Of a stretch of 64,000 nucleotides of DNA, positions 32,916 through 41,554 are shown piece by piece (position 1 is the stretch's first letter; the number at the start of each line of letters is the position of its first letter). Position numbers and translations under genes: made by a program. Where the stretch lies: positions 1-64,000 of the forward strand of contig NZ_FXWG01000004.1 of assembly GCF_900177715.1 (NCBI RefSeq), written 5' to 3'. The notes beneath the pieces are model-generated. The model made no database searches. It saw nothing but the letters and a program-made list of their open reading frames with translations, and had not been told where the DNA came from. Origin of the DNA: Altererythrobacter xiamenensis. Its GTDB lineage: Bacteria; Pseudomonadota; Alphaproteobacteria; Sphingomonadales; Sphingomonadaceae.

Positions 32916-33467
32916 GTGACCTCCGATCCGTCTGAATGGGTCGGTGATCTGCTGCATTTCTGGTTCGAGACGCTCGGACCCGGCGATTGGTTCGGAGGCA
33001 GTCCGGAAGTGGATGCAGCGCTCGAGGAGCGTTTCGAGCCGGTCCTTCTCGAACAGGCGGACAAGCCATTCGAAACTTTCCTCTCAAGCCAGGATACGTC
33101 GCAAGCAGCGATCCTGCTGTTCGACCAGGTGCCGCGCAACATCTATCGCGATACGTCGCGCGCGTTCGCTTACGACCCGCTAGCGCTGGCTCTAGCCAGA
33201 CACTGCATAGCCGAAGGTTGGGACGAAGGGCTGCCCGATGCGCAGCGCCAGTTCGTTGCCATGCCGCTGATGCACAGCGAAGATATCGCCGATCAGGAAG
33301 CGAGCCTCACCTATTTCGCGCAGCACCTGCCTGGCAATCTGTCCTTCGCCAAGAGCCACCACGCAATGATCGCGCGCTTCGGCCGCTTTCCGCATCGCAA
33401 TGAGGTGCTGGGCCGCGAAACGACCCCGCAAGAGCAGGCTGCGATCGACGAAGGGTTCAGCTGGTAG
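32916..33467 (+). CDS. DUF924 family protein
   Basis: A 183-residue all-helical protein: LLHFWFETLGPGDWFGGSPE, then LFDQVPRNIYRDTSRAFAYD, then FVAMPLMHSEDIADQEASLT and FPHRNEVLGRETTPQE. These blocks define DUF924, a TPR-like family of unknown function common in proteobacteria. The start is a GTG preceded by CGGAG. It lies 37 bases after the secreted protein gene on the same strand and converges with the nitronate monooxygenase. Confidence 0.9.
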   Translation: MTSDPSEWVGDLLHFWFETLGPGDWFGGSPEVDAALEERFEPVLLEQADKPFETFLSSQDTSQAAILLFDQVPRNIYRDTSRAFAYDPLALALARHCIAEGWDEGLPDAQRQFVAMPLMHSEDIADQEASLTYFAQHLPGNLSFAKSHHAMIARFGRFPHRNEVLGRETTPQEQAAIDEGFSW

Positions 33468-33512
33468 GATCGCGGCGCGCCTGCACCGCGACCCCGACTA
33501 TCCGACTGGGAA

Positions 33513-34487
33513 TCAGCCTGCCTGCATCGCGTTCATGCGGGCAAGGATGTCCTCGGCCTGCTTCATGATGCCGTCGATCAGCTCCTTGCAGGTCGGGATA
33601 TCATGGATGAGGCCGGCAACCATGCCGCAGGACCACGCGCCTGCATCCATATCGCCTTCCATCATGATCTTGGGATAGACGCCCGCGACCTCTTCGATGA
33701 TGTCCTCGAACTTGAGGTCATCGCCGAGGCGCTTTTCCTTTTCGAGCAGGCGTTCGACCGCGTCATTGGTCATCACGCGCTCGGTATTGCGAAGCGGCCG
33801 CATGACGAGGCGGGTGTCGAGCTCGCTTGCGGCAACGATCGCCTTCTTCACGTTCTCATGGACCGGCGCTTCCTTGGTTGCGATGAAGCGCGTGCCCATG
33901 TTCATGCCGTCTGCACCCATGGCGAGGCTCGCCACGAGCGAGCGTCCGTCGGCCATGCCGCCGCTCGAGACGAAGGGGATTTCCAGCTCGTCCGCCGCGC
34001 GCGGCAGCAGGATGAAGTTCGGCACATCGTCTTCGCCCGGGTGGCCGCCGCATTCGAAGCCATCGACCGAGACCGCGTCGCAGCCGATCGATTGCGCTTT
34101 CAGTGCATGGCGCACGCTGGTGCATTTGTGAATCACCTTGACGCCCGCGTCCTTGAAATACGGCAGCACTTGCTGCGGATTGTTGCCCGCCGTCTCTACC
34201 GCCTTCACCCCGCCGTCGATGATCGCCTTGACCAGCCCCGGATAATCCGGCGCGTTGACGGTCGGCAGGAAGGTCAGGTTCACGCCGAACGGCTTGTCGG
34301 TCATGTCGCGGCACTTGGCGATTTCATCGGCCAGCTTTTCGGGCGTGCCCAGCGTCAGCCCGGTGATGATGCCCAATCCGCCGGCATTGGAAACCGCTGC
34401 GGCCATTTCGGCAAAACCGACATAGTGCATGCCGCCCTGGATGATGGGGTGCTCGATGCCGAACATTTCGGTGATGGCGGTTTTCAT
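33513..34487 (-). CDS. Nitronate monooxygenase / 2-nitropropane dioxygenase family flavoprotein
   Basis: A 324-residue FMN-binding TIM barrel: IEHPIIQGGMHYVGFAEMAA at the start, GGLGIITGL, KCTSVRHALKAQSIGCDAVS, EGFECGGHPGED-type GFECGGHPGED, and SSGGMADGRSLVASLAMGAD. The family oxidises propionate-3-nitronate and other nitronates; related members are enoyl reductases, so the exact substrate is open. The start at 34487 is chosen because its ATG overlaps the nth stop (ATGA) with AGGGAGAG upstream; a longer frame to 34640 is within nth. It is the last gene of a four-gene overlapping operon. Confidence 0.88.
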   Translation of the reverse strand: MKTAITEMFGIEHPIIQGGMHYVGFAEMAAAVSNAGGLGIITGLTLGTPEKLADEIAKCRDMTDKPFGVNLTFLPTVNAPDYPGLVKAIIDGGVKAVETAGNNPQQVLPYFKDAGVKVIHKCTSVRHALKAQSIGCDAVSVDGFECGGHPGEDDVPNFILLPRAADELEIPFVSSGGMADGRSLVASLAMGADGMNMGTRFIATKEAPVHENVKKAIVAASELDTRLVMRPLRNTERVMTNDAVERLLEKEKRLGDDLKFEDIIEEVAGVYPKIMMEGDMDAGAWSCGMVAGLIHDIPTCKELIDGIMKQAEDILARMNAMQAG

Positions 34488-35167
34488 GGCTTCTCTCCCT
34501 GTGTGTCTCGCCCTTTGCGATGTTCGGCGTACCATTGGCAGAGGTCCGAAACCGGGCAACTGATGCATTTGGGGGCGCGCGCCGTGCACACCCGTTTCCC
34601 GAACTGGATGAGCCAGAAATGGCCGTCTCGCAAGGCCCATTGCGGCGCCCGCTCCTCCAGCTGCGATGCCGTAGCGTCAGCGGTCTTGGCCTCGGTCAGG
34701 CCGATCCGGTTGCACACGCGGTGGACATGCGTATCGACCGCAATCACGTCCCGATCGAAGGTGAAACTGAGCACGATATCGGCGCATTTGCGCCCGATTC
34801 CGGGCAGCGAGAGCAAGCCTTCGCGCGTCTCTGGCACCACGCCGCCATGCTCCCCGATCAACGCTTCGCAGAACTTGCGGATATTGCGCGTCTTGTTGTT
34901 GTAGAGCCCGCAGGGCTTGATCGCCTGCGCGATGGTTTCGTCATCGAGCGCGAGCATCTCGTCGGGCGTGGTGGCGAGCGCAAACAGCGCGCGCGTCGCG
35001 GCGGCGGTGTTGCGGTCCAGCGACTGCGCCGAGAGCATGCAGGAGATGCACGAGCGGAACGCATCGGGCTGCCCCTTCGGCCCCTTGGCGGTCCTGGTTC
35101 GCCCCGGCATCGCTTCGGACAAGCGGCGGAACACGTCCTCGACCTGGTCTTGAGAAAGCCTAGCCAA
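34484..35167 (-). CDS. nth: Endonuclease III (DNA glycosylase/AP lyase)
   Basis: A 227-residue base-excision repair enzyme removing oxidised pyrimidines. HhH-GPD motif LPGIGRKCADIV carries the catalytic lysine, VIAVDTHVHRV the catalytic aspartate, and the C-terminal iron-sulfur cluster is C-x6-C-x2-C-x5-C (CTARAPKCISCPVSDLC). CMLSAQSLDRN is the substrate-recognition loop. The likely start is TTG 35167, overlapping the end of the Nramp gene; the open frame extends to 35206. Its end overlaps the nitronate monooxygenase start. A second HhH-GPD glycosylase is encoded two genes upstream in the same operon. Confidence 0.93.
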   Translation of the reverse strand: MARLSQDQVEDVFRRLSEAMPGRTRTAKGPKGQPDAFRSCISCMLSAQSLDRNTAAATRALFALATTPDEMLALDDETIAQAIKPCGLYNNKTRNIRKFCEALIGEHGGVVPETREGLLSLPGIGRKCADIVLSFTFDRDVIAVDTHVHRVCNRIGLTEAKTADATASQLEERAPQWALRDGHFWLIQFGKRVCTARAPKCISCPVSDLCQWYAEHRKGRDTQGEKP

Positions 35168-36347
35168 AGAGCGTGCCCGCCACCTTCCACAGCGCCACGA
35201 GGCCAAGCCCCGTTGCGATCAGCGTGACCGCGCCCATCGCCAAACTGCCGAAGGGCCCGTTGGCATGCTCCCCGAGCAGTTCGCGATCCCGGATCGCCAC
35301 GAACAGGAACAGCGCGATGACCGGCAGCAGCATGCCGTTGAGGGCCTGGGCGAGAACGATAGCGGGGACCGGCCTGATGTCCGCGAGCCCGAAGCCGATC
35401 CCGATGGCGAGCACCGCGATCCACACGCTGCGGAACCGCCAGCCATTCGCATCCCAGCCCTCACCGCCGTCGAACAGTCCGCGCGCGGTGAGCGCAGCAG
35501 CGAGCGGCGCTGTCACTGCCGACGAGAGGCCCGCTGCCAGCAGGCCGAGCGCGAAGAGCACCGTCGCCCAGCTGCCCAGCCTTTCGGAAAGCAGCGCAGC
35601 CATTGCCTCGAAGGTAAACTCGCCCGACAGCGCCGCGCCGACGACCACGATCCCCATGGTGATGAGCCCGCCGATACCGATCGCCAGCGCCAGGCCCAGC
35701 CGCGTGTCGCCCAGCGTTTCTCCGCGCGCGAGACTCGACCCGAGAAAGAGGTTGTAGGGCACCACGGTCGTACCGATCAGGGCAACGGTCATCAGCGCCC
35801 CTCCTTCCGGAACGCCCGGGATTACCAGACCGCCAAGCAACGCCCCTGCCTCCGGCAAGAGCATTACCGCGGCAAACAGGAACCCCGCTCCCATCAGCGC
35901 AACGAGCACCGCCAGCGCGCTCGCAATGCGCTGGGGCGAACCGAACGCCAGCATTATCGCCGCCAGCGCGCCCACCGCCAGCGTCAGTGCTTCGCGCGGC
36001 AATTCAATCGCCATCATCGCCCCGGCAAGCCCACCGAGGATATTGCCCGCCTCATACGCCGCGCTGCCGATGAGGATCGCCCCGCCAACCAGCAGCAGCG
36101 TCAGCACGCGCATCGCGCCATTGGGATAGCGGGTGCGCAGGACCGCGCCGAGATCGTTGCCGGTCGCAATGGTCAGCCGCGCCGCCGCCTCCTGCAGTAC
36201 GTAGGTCGCCAGCACGGAGAAAAGCACCGCCCACAGCAGCGCCACGCCGAAGCTCGCCCCCGCGCTGGCCGCCGTCGTCACCGTGCCCGGCCCGATGAAG
36301 GCCGCCGCGATGGCCGACCACAATATCGCCTTGCCCAGCCGTCTCAT
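35160..36347 (-). CDS. Divergent Nramp-like membrane transporter
   Basis: A 395-residue protein of about 11 helices aligned with Nramp metal transporters: helix 1 IAAAFIGPGTVTTAASAGAS and helix 6 MTVALIGTTVVPYNLFLGSS. In classical Nramps helix 1 has DPGN and helix 6 has A-x-x-MPH; here these read GPGT and V-V-P-Y-N, so the metal-binding Asp, Asn, Met and His are all replaced. This suggests a different substrate (another cation or none of the usual Mn/Fe), as in the Nramp-related subfamilies that move Mg2+ or Al3+. The ATG at 36347 overlaps the preceding gene stop by 4 bases. Confidence 0.85.
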   Translation of the reverse strand: MRRLGKAILWSAIAAAFIGPGTVTTAASAGASFGVALLWAVLFSVLATYVLQEAAARLTIATGNDLGAVLRTRYPNGAMRVLTLLLVGGAILIGSAAYEAGNILGGLAGAMMAIELPREALTLAVGALAAIMLAFGSPQRIASALAVLVALMGAGFLFAAVMLLPEAGALLGGLVIPGVPEGGALMTVALIGTTVVPYNLFLGSSLARGETLGDTRLGLALAIGIGGLITMGIVVVGAALSGEFTFEAMAALLSERLGSWATVLFALGLLAAGLSSAVTAPLAAALTARGLFDGGEGWDANGWRFRSVWIAVLAIGIGFGLADIRPVPAIVLAQALNGMLLPVIALFLFVAIRDRELLGEHANGPFGSLAMGAVTLIATGLGLVALWKVAGTLFG

Positions 36348-37063
36348 CGTTTCGCCCCCATCACGCGCGCCTTCCCGGTCGCGCAATCTGCCCGCACCGG
36401 ACAGGCCGCGCAATCGGGCGCTTTCGGGCGGCAGTAGTTCTGGCCCAGCTTCTTCATCAGCAGATGATGCTCGTCATAATCCGCCGCGTCCCATTCAGGC
36501 GGCATGGCGGGCATGATCGCGGTAAAGGCACGGTCGGTATTGGCCTTCGCCGGGACCAGCCCCATGCGCTGGAGGATGCGCGTGTGATGCCCGTCGAGCA
36601 CGATAGCGCGACGATCGAGGCTCGATGCGTTCATCACCCCGGCTGCGATCTTGCGCCCGATGCCCGGGAGCTGTTCGAGCCAGCGCATCGCCGCCTCGGT
36701 TTCCATCTCGGCCAGATGCGAGAGGTCGACCGCGCCGCGTTTCTCGATCAGCGCGAGGAGGCACGCCTTCAATCGCTCCGCCGCCATATTGGGGTAGGTC
36801 TGCGTCGCGAGTTCGCTCTGCAAGTCGTCCAGCGGTGCCTCGGCGACACCCTCCCACGAGCCGTAGCGTTTCAGCAGCCGGTCTGTCGCGGTGTTGGACA
36901 CCTCTGACTTTGTGCGCGCGCCGATCACGCCCTGCACCAGCACCCATTCGGGCTGCCGCCATTCCGCCGCCGCGCGCTCGATCCGGCCGAAGGTTTGGAC
37001 CAATGCGGCCTGCACCCGGCGCAGGATGTCGGTGCGGTCATCGGGGCCGAGATCAAGCTGCAT
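36344..37063 (-). CDS. HhH-GPD DNA glycosylase with [4Fe-4S] cluster (endonuclease III-like)
   Basis: A 239-residue protein of the endonuclease III superfamily: helix-hairpin-helix LPGIGRKIAAGVMN with a lysine at the Nth catalytic position, catalytic-type Asp in AIVLDGHHTRIL, and a C-terminal C-x6-C-x2-C-x5-C cluster (CRPKAPDCAACPVRADC). The N-terminal WVLVQGVIGARTKSE replaces the usual LLSAQ loop, so its substrate base differs from that of Nth and is unknown. Its stop overlaps the Nramp ATG by 4 bases. It is the first gene of the glycosylase-Nramp-nth-nitronate monooxygenase operon. Confidence 0.87.
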   Translation of the reverse strand: MQLDLGPDDRTDILRRVQAALVQTFGRIERAAAEWRQPEWVLVQGVIGARTKSEVSNTATDRLLKRYGSWEGVAEAPLDDLQSELATQTYPNMAAERLKACLLALIEKRGAVDLSHLAEMETEAAMRWLEQLPGIGRKIAAGVMNASSLDRRAIVLDGHHTRILQRMGLVPAKANTDRAFTAIMPAMPPEWDAADYDEHHLLMKKLGQNYCRPKAPDCAACPVRADCATGKARVMGAKR

Positions 37064-37093
37064 GAAATTTGGTCGGGATCGCGGCCTGGTGCC

Positions 37094-37882
37094 TCATCCT
37101 TTCGGCTTGAGCAGCTTGTCCGGCCGCATCCGCCGCGCTTCGCCGAACAGCGAGTAGGTTTTGTTCACATAGTTCGAAACATCGACGATGCTGTCGAGAT
37201 ACTTCTGCAGGTCGTCGGTCATTTCCTGTTCGACCAGACGAACATGCGCACCGGGATTTTCGGTTTCGAAGCGAACGTAGAACCACGGTTCGCCGCGTTT
37301 CAGCTGCAGCGGCTTGGTTACATCTTGCCATTCGAAGCCCCATGACAGCGGACGCGGCCAGATATGGACCGGAAACCGGCCGCCCATCTGTAGCCCCGGG
37401 CGCGGGGTCGGAAACCAGTCGAGATAGGGCGGTGTTTGCACGATGTAGCAGGGCTCGTCCGCCACGAAGACATAGGGCGCGGTAATCTGCACGATCGGGC
37501 GTTCGGGGTGACGCCACTCGCTCGGCGGGTGCAGCATCATCATGTTGGCGCGGCCCTGTGGGCGCATGCCCGACTTCTCGCCGTCCATGTCGATCAGCTG
37601 GAGCTGCCCGTTGGGCTGTCGATTGAAGCCGAGATTGATGTCGATCGGGGAGGGAATGACAAAATGTCGCCGATCGAAGTCGATCGCCGCCGGGCATACC
37701 TGGACCGATTTGGCCGAGGCTGGCTTGGGATCGTTACGCGTGAACGGCTTGGGCGCCGCCCAGATCGCGTCGCCCCCTTGCGGAAAACGTACCGTCCAAC
37801 CCACGGTGACGCTGCGCGATTTTCCGCGGGCGGAGGCTTCGCGCTGCTCGGCATCCTCGGCGAATTGGTCTTCCCAGCTCAT
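37094..37882 (-). CDS. Conserved hypothetical protein
   Basis: A 262-residue soluble protein with no transmembrane segment. Recognisable blocks are MSWEDQFAEDAEQREASARG, a tryptophan/proline-rich centre (PYLDWFPTPRPGLQMGGRFP, HIWPRPLSWGFEWQDV) and GEPWFYVRFETENPGAHVRL. A ribosome-binding site GGGAGCAGG precedes the ATG. It lies 30 bases upstream of the HhH-GPD operon on the same strand and may belong to it. I cannot assign a family; the aromatic core suggests a beta-sandwich or carbohydrate-like fold. Confidence 0.75.
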   Translation of the reverse strand: MSWEDQFAEDAEQREASARGKSRSVTVGWTVRFPQGGDAIWAAPKPFTRNDPKPASAKSVQVCPAAIDFDRRHFVIPSPIDINLGFNRQPNGQLQLIDMDGEKSGMRPQGRANMMMLHPPSEWRHPERPIVQITAPYVFVADEPCYIVQTPPYLDWFPTPRPGLQMGGRFPVHIWPRPLSWGFEWQDVTKPLQLKRGEPWFYVRFETENPGAHVRLVEQEMTDDLQKYLDSIVDVSNYVNKTYSLFGEARRMRPDKLLKPKG

Positions 37883-38033
37883 CCTGCTCCCTCACTTGGC
37901 ATGATTGTCCCGTGTCATGCACTTCGGGGAGCGGTCATGCAATCGCTCTGCGCGGCGTTCGATCCCCCGCATTCCGATTTGGCGATCAGGCGCGCTTGGA
38001 GTAGCTTTTCGGTCGGGAGAGGAGAGAATCGCC

Positions 38034-39296
38034 ATGGCTACAGCCGCCGACCTCACGGTCAAACCCGCCGAGATCGACCCGATCGACGTGACCCGCGCAG
38101 AGCTCTATACCGAGGACAGGTGGCAGGAACCCTTCCGTCAGCTACGCCGGCACGCGCCGATCCAGTGGGTGCCGGAAAGCAAGTACGGCGCGTATTGGTC
38201 GGTTTCTTCGCACAAGCCGATCCAGCATATCGAGGCGCTGCCCAAGCTGTTCTCCTCCGACTGGCGCTATGGCGGAATCACCCTCGCTGCGGAAAGCGAC
38301 ACGCTGCTCCCCAACGAGATCCGCCAGCCGATGTTCATCGCGATGGACCCGCCCGAACACACCGCACAGCGCCGCACCGTGGCGCCGAGCTTCGGACCTG
38401 GCGAAGTCGCCGCAATGAAGGAGGAATGCCGCGAGCGGACCGCCGAAGTCCTCGACGCGCTTCCGATCGGCAAGGCTTTCGACTGGGTGCAGCGCGTCTC
38501 GATCGAACTGACCACCGGCCAGCTCGCCAAGCTGTTCGGCTTCCCCTGGGAGGAGCGCCACAAGCTGACGGAATGGTCCGACTATGGCGGCGACATCACC
38601 ATGTTCCGCGATGCCGATGCGCTGGCCGCGCGCAATGCCAAGATGCAGGAGATGGGCATGGCCTTCGCCGCGCTCTGGCAGGAACGGATGGCCAATCAAG
38701 GTGCTGCCGGAGGCAAGGACCTGATCTCGGTCATGATCCAGTCCGACGCGATGAACCACATGAGCGAGGAAGAGTTCATCGGCAATCTCATCCTGCTGAT
38801 CGTGGGCGGCAATGACACGACGCGCAATTCGATGTCGGGCTATGCCTATGGCCTCAACCAGTTTCCCGAAGAGCGCGAGAAGCTGGAGCAGGACCCGGAC
38901 CTCATCCCCAATGCCGTGCAGGAGATCATCCGCTGGCAGACGCCGCTCGCTCACATGCGCCGCGTCTTGACCGAGGACACCGACATGTTCGGTCATGACA
39001 TGAAGAAGGGTGACCGCGTTGCGCTCTGGTATATCTCGGCCAATCGTGACGAGGAGGTGTTCGACGATCCGGACGCGATCCGCGTCGACCGAGAGAACGC
39101 CCGCCGCCACCTATCCTTCGGCTACGGCATCCACCGCTGCGTCGGCGCGCGCGTCGCCGAACTGCAGCTGATCACGCTGTTCGAGGAAATGGCGAAGCGC
39201 CGCTTGCGGGTGAACGTGCTGAGCGAGCCCGAGCGGGTCCCGGCCTGTTTCGTCCACGGCTACAAGTCGATGCAGGTCGAGCTTTCGACCTATTGA
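38034..39296 (+). CDS. Cytochrome P450, CYP153-like (alkane/fatty-acid terminal hydroxylase type)
   Basis: A 420-residue soluble P450. The I-helix reads GGNDTTRNSMSGYAYGLNQF, the K-helix ExxR is in VQEIIRWQTP, and the heme ligand Cys369 is in FGYGIHRCVGARVAE. GGNDTTRNSMSG and IAMDPPEHTAQRRTVAPSF are features of the CYP153 family, which hydroxylates the terminal carbon of alkanes and fatty acids using a ferredoxin and its reductase. Neither partner is adjacent. The start at 38034 follows GGAGAGGAGAG; the open frame extends to 37905. It is divergent from the hypothetical gene 37094-37882. Confidence 0.85.
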   Translation: MATAADLTVKPAEIDPIDVTRAELYTEDRWQEPFRQLRRHAPIQWVPESKYGAYWSVSSHKPIQHIEALPKLFSSDWRYGGITLAAESDTLLPNEIRQPMFIAMDPPEHTAQRRTVAPSFGPGEVAAMKEECRERTAEVLDALPIGKAFDWVQRVSIELTTGQLAKLFGFPWEERHKLTEWSDYGGDITMFRDADALAARNAKMQEMGMAFAALWQERMANQGAAGGKDLISVMIQSDAMNHMSEEEFIGNLILLIVGGNDTTRNSMSGYAYGLNQFPEEREKLEQDPDLIPNAVQEIIRWQTPLAHMRRVLTEDTDMFGHDMKKGDRVALWYISANRDEEVFDDPDAIRVDRENARRHLSFGYGIHRCVGARVAELQLITLFEEMAKRRLRVNVLSEPERVPACFVHGYKSMQVELSTY

Positions 39297-39308
39297 GGGT
39301 GCCGGGTT

Positions 39309-40883
39309 TTACTCCCATTCGATCGTACCGGGTGGCTTAGACGTATAGTCATAGACCACGCGGTTTATCCCCTGCACCTCGTTGACGATGCGCGTGGCGC
39401 ACTGCGTCAGAAAGCCCGCGTCGAAGGGATAGACGTCTGCCGTCATCCCGTCGGTGCTGGTGACAGCGCGAAGGCCGCAAACGCTGTCATAGGTGCGATG
39501 GTCGCCCATGACGCCAACCGTCTTCACCGGTAGCAACACGGCGAACGCCTGCCAGATCGCATCGTAGAGCCCCGCCTTGCGGATCTCGTCGAGATAGATC
39601 GCGTCCGCCTTGCGCAGGATATCGCAGCGTTCCTTGGTAACCTCGCCCGGAATGCGGATGGCGAGGCCCGGCCCCGGGAAGGGGTGGCGACCGACGAACT
39701 GGTCGTTGAGGCCGAGCTCGCGGCCGAGCTCGCGCACCTCGTCCTTGAACAGCTCGCGCAGCGGTTCGACAAGCTTCATGTTCATGCGTTCAGGCAGGCC
39801 GCCGACATTGTGGTGGCTCTTGATCGTGACGCTTGGCCCCCCGGTGAAGGAAACAGATTCGATCACATCGGGATAGAGCGTACCCTGCGCGAGGAAATCC
39901 GCGCCGCCCAGTTTGTTCGCCTCTTCCTCGAACACCGCGATGAACTCGGCCCCGATGAACTTGCGCTTCTTCTCTGGGTCCGCGACGCCATCGAGGCCCG
40001 CCATGAAGCGGTCTTCTGCGTCCACCACCACCAGCGGGATGTTGTAGTGATCGCGGAACAGCGTCTCGACCTGTTCGCGTTCGTTGAGGCGCAGCAAGCC
40101 GTGATCGACGAAGACGCAGGTCAGCTGGTCGCCGATCGCCTCGTGGATGAGGATCGCCGCGACCGAGCTATCGACTCCGCCCGACAGCCCGCAGATCACG
40201 CGGCCTTCGCCAACCTGCTCGCGGATCTCGCGCACTTTCGTGTCGCGATAGGCAGCCATGGTCCAGTCGCCCGCCAGCCCGCAGACGTTGTGCACGAAAT
40301 TGGCGAGCAGCTTGCCGCCATCGGGCGTGTGGACGACTTCCGGGTGAAACTGTGTGCCGTAGAACTTGCGCTCTTCATCGGCGATGACGGCAAAAGGTGC
40401 ACCGTCCGAAATTGCGACGATCTCGAAGCCGGGGGCAAAGCGCGTGACCGTGTCCCCGTGGCTCATCCACACCTGGTGGCGTTCGCCTTCGTTCCACAGG
40501 CCCTCGAACAGCGCGCAGGACTTGGTCACGGTGAGGTAGGCGCGGCCGAATTCTCCGCCATCGCCCACTTCGTGCCCCGGCCGGACTTCGCCGCCAAGCT
40601 GGTGGCTCATGACCTGCTGGCCGTAACAGATGCCGAGGATCGGCACGCCTGCTTCGAACAGCATTTCCGGGGCGCGCGGGCTTCCCTCTTCGGGCACGCC
40701 GGCGGGCGATCCCGACAGGATGATGCCCTTGGGCTTGAGGCGATGAAACGCCTCTTCCGCCTGGGTGAAAGGCGCGATTTCGGAATAGACGCCCGCTTCG
40801 CGCACGCGGCGCGCGATCAGCTGGGTCACCTGGCTGCCGAAATCGACGATAAGGATGGAATCGGGGAGATGTGCGTCGTCCAT
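39309..40883 (-). CDS. guaA: GMP synthase (glutamine-hydrolysing)
   Basis: A 524-residue enzyme converting XMP to GMP. The N-terminal class I amidotransferase has Cys86 in GICYGQQ and a His/Glu pair in FHPEVVHT; the synthetase domain has the PP-loop [13 protein letters not shown], and the C-terminal dimerisation domain ends PPGTIEWE. The length is typical. It converges with the P450 gene (12 bases). The upstream 670 bases contain only a micro-ORF. Confidence 0.97.
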   Translation of the reverse strand: MDDAHLPDSILIVDFGSQVTQLIARRVREAGVYSEIAPFTQAEEAFHRLKPKGIILSGSPAGVPEEGSPRAPEMLFEAGVPILGICYGQQVMSHQLGGEVRPGHEVGDGGEFGRAYLTVTKSCALFEGLWNEGERHQVWMSHGDTVTRFAPGFEIVAISDGAPFAVIADEERKFYGTQFHPEVVHTPDGGKLLANFVHNVCGLAGDWTMAAYRDTKVREIREQVGEGRVICGLSGGVDSSVAAILIHEAIGDQLTCVFVDHGLLRLNEREQVETLFRDHYNIPLVVVDAEDRFMAGLDGVADPEKKRKFIGAEFIAVFEEEANKLGGADFLAQGTLYPDVIESVSFTGGPSVTIKSHHNVGGLPERMNMKLVEPLRELFKDEVRELGRELGLNDQFVGRHPFPGPGLAIRIPGEVTKERCDILRKADAIYLDEIRKAGLYDAIWQAFAVLLPVKTVGVMGDHRTYDSVCGLRAVTSTDGMTADVYPFDAGFLTQCATRIVNEVQGINRVVYDYTSKPPGTIEWE

Positions 40884-41554
40884 TTGCGCCGATTAGTGGG
40901 GTGGTGGGTGCCTTGCAAGGCGGGCCCGCTGCGGTTTTCCCGGGCATCGCCCGGCGTTCGACAATTCGCCCCAAGGTTACTTGCAAAATACGCAACAACT
41001 TTACGCATTATCTCATTTGAGTTTCGTGCAATCGAACCTTAGTTCGCCCTCACAGCCTGAAGACGAGGTTTCCTCTCCCACCTCGCCGGGCTTGCAGGAG
41101 AAGTGAGATGCGCTTTGCAGTTCACGCTCTGGCCTTCCTTGCCGCGACCGCGATGAGCGGTCTGACTCTCGGGCACACCCTCGCCTGAGGCGAAGCGACA
41201 AGGCGCATAGGCAGCGAAAGAGACGCGGCCGCCAAAAATCAGTCCTCCCCCCCATGGCGGCTGCGTCTCGATCGCAAACATCGCAGATCGCGTGAATCCC
41301 CGCACTTTCAGAATCGCGCAGTCCGCCGAAGCGGCGTATTACGGATCAATCCCTATCGCCGCGAAAGGCGAAAGTTCGCACCCCTGGGCGATATTGCAGT
41401 TGCTGGTCCCAGCCGCTTTGTCGAGCGGCAGTGCCCATCGGTCGCAAATTGCCCGGAGTTCCCCTTAGCTTCAGGCCGAACAGGCGCGGCGACCTGCAGT
41501 CCTCTCTCCAACGGAAAAAGGTGGTCGCGCCTAATGCGCCCTTGATCGAGCAGG
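40884..41554. other. 671-bp region with no sizeable gene
   Basis: Between guaA and the acyl-CoA synthetase gene. It contains the 26-residue micro-ORF (41108-41188). I see no tRNA, no clear terminator and no repeat of note. Two long minus-strand open frames here (41013-41255, 41039-41305) have codon usage and composition of shadows and no ribosome-binding site. The guaA promoter must lie within its first 200 bases. Confidence 0.5.
41108..41188 (+). CDS. 26-residue micro-protein (signal-peptide-like)
   Basis: ATG at 41108 is preceded by GCAGGAGAAGTGAG, an excellent ribosome-binding site. The product, MRFAVHALAFLAATAMSGLT plus LGHTLA, looks like a signal peptide or a single short helix and then ends in TGA. 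It may be a tiny membrane peptide, a regulatory leader, or the remnant of a lost secreted protein. No continuation in other frames follows. Confidence 0.4.
   Translation: MRFAVHALAFLAATAMSGLTLGHTLA

Noticed and set aside
41013..41305. Two overlapping minus-strand frames of 80-88 codons in the guaA upstream gap
   Set aside because: No ribosome-binding site, no domain, and they overlap each other in different frames.
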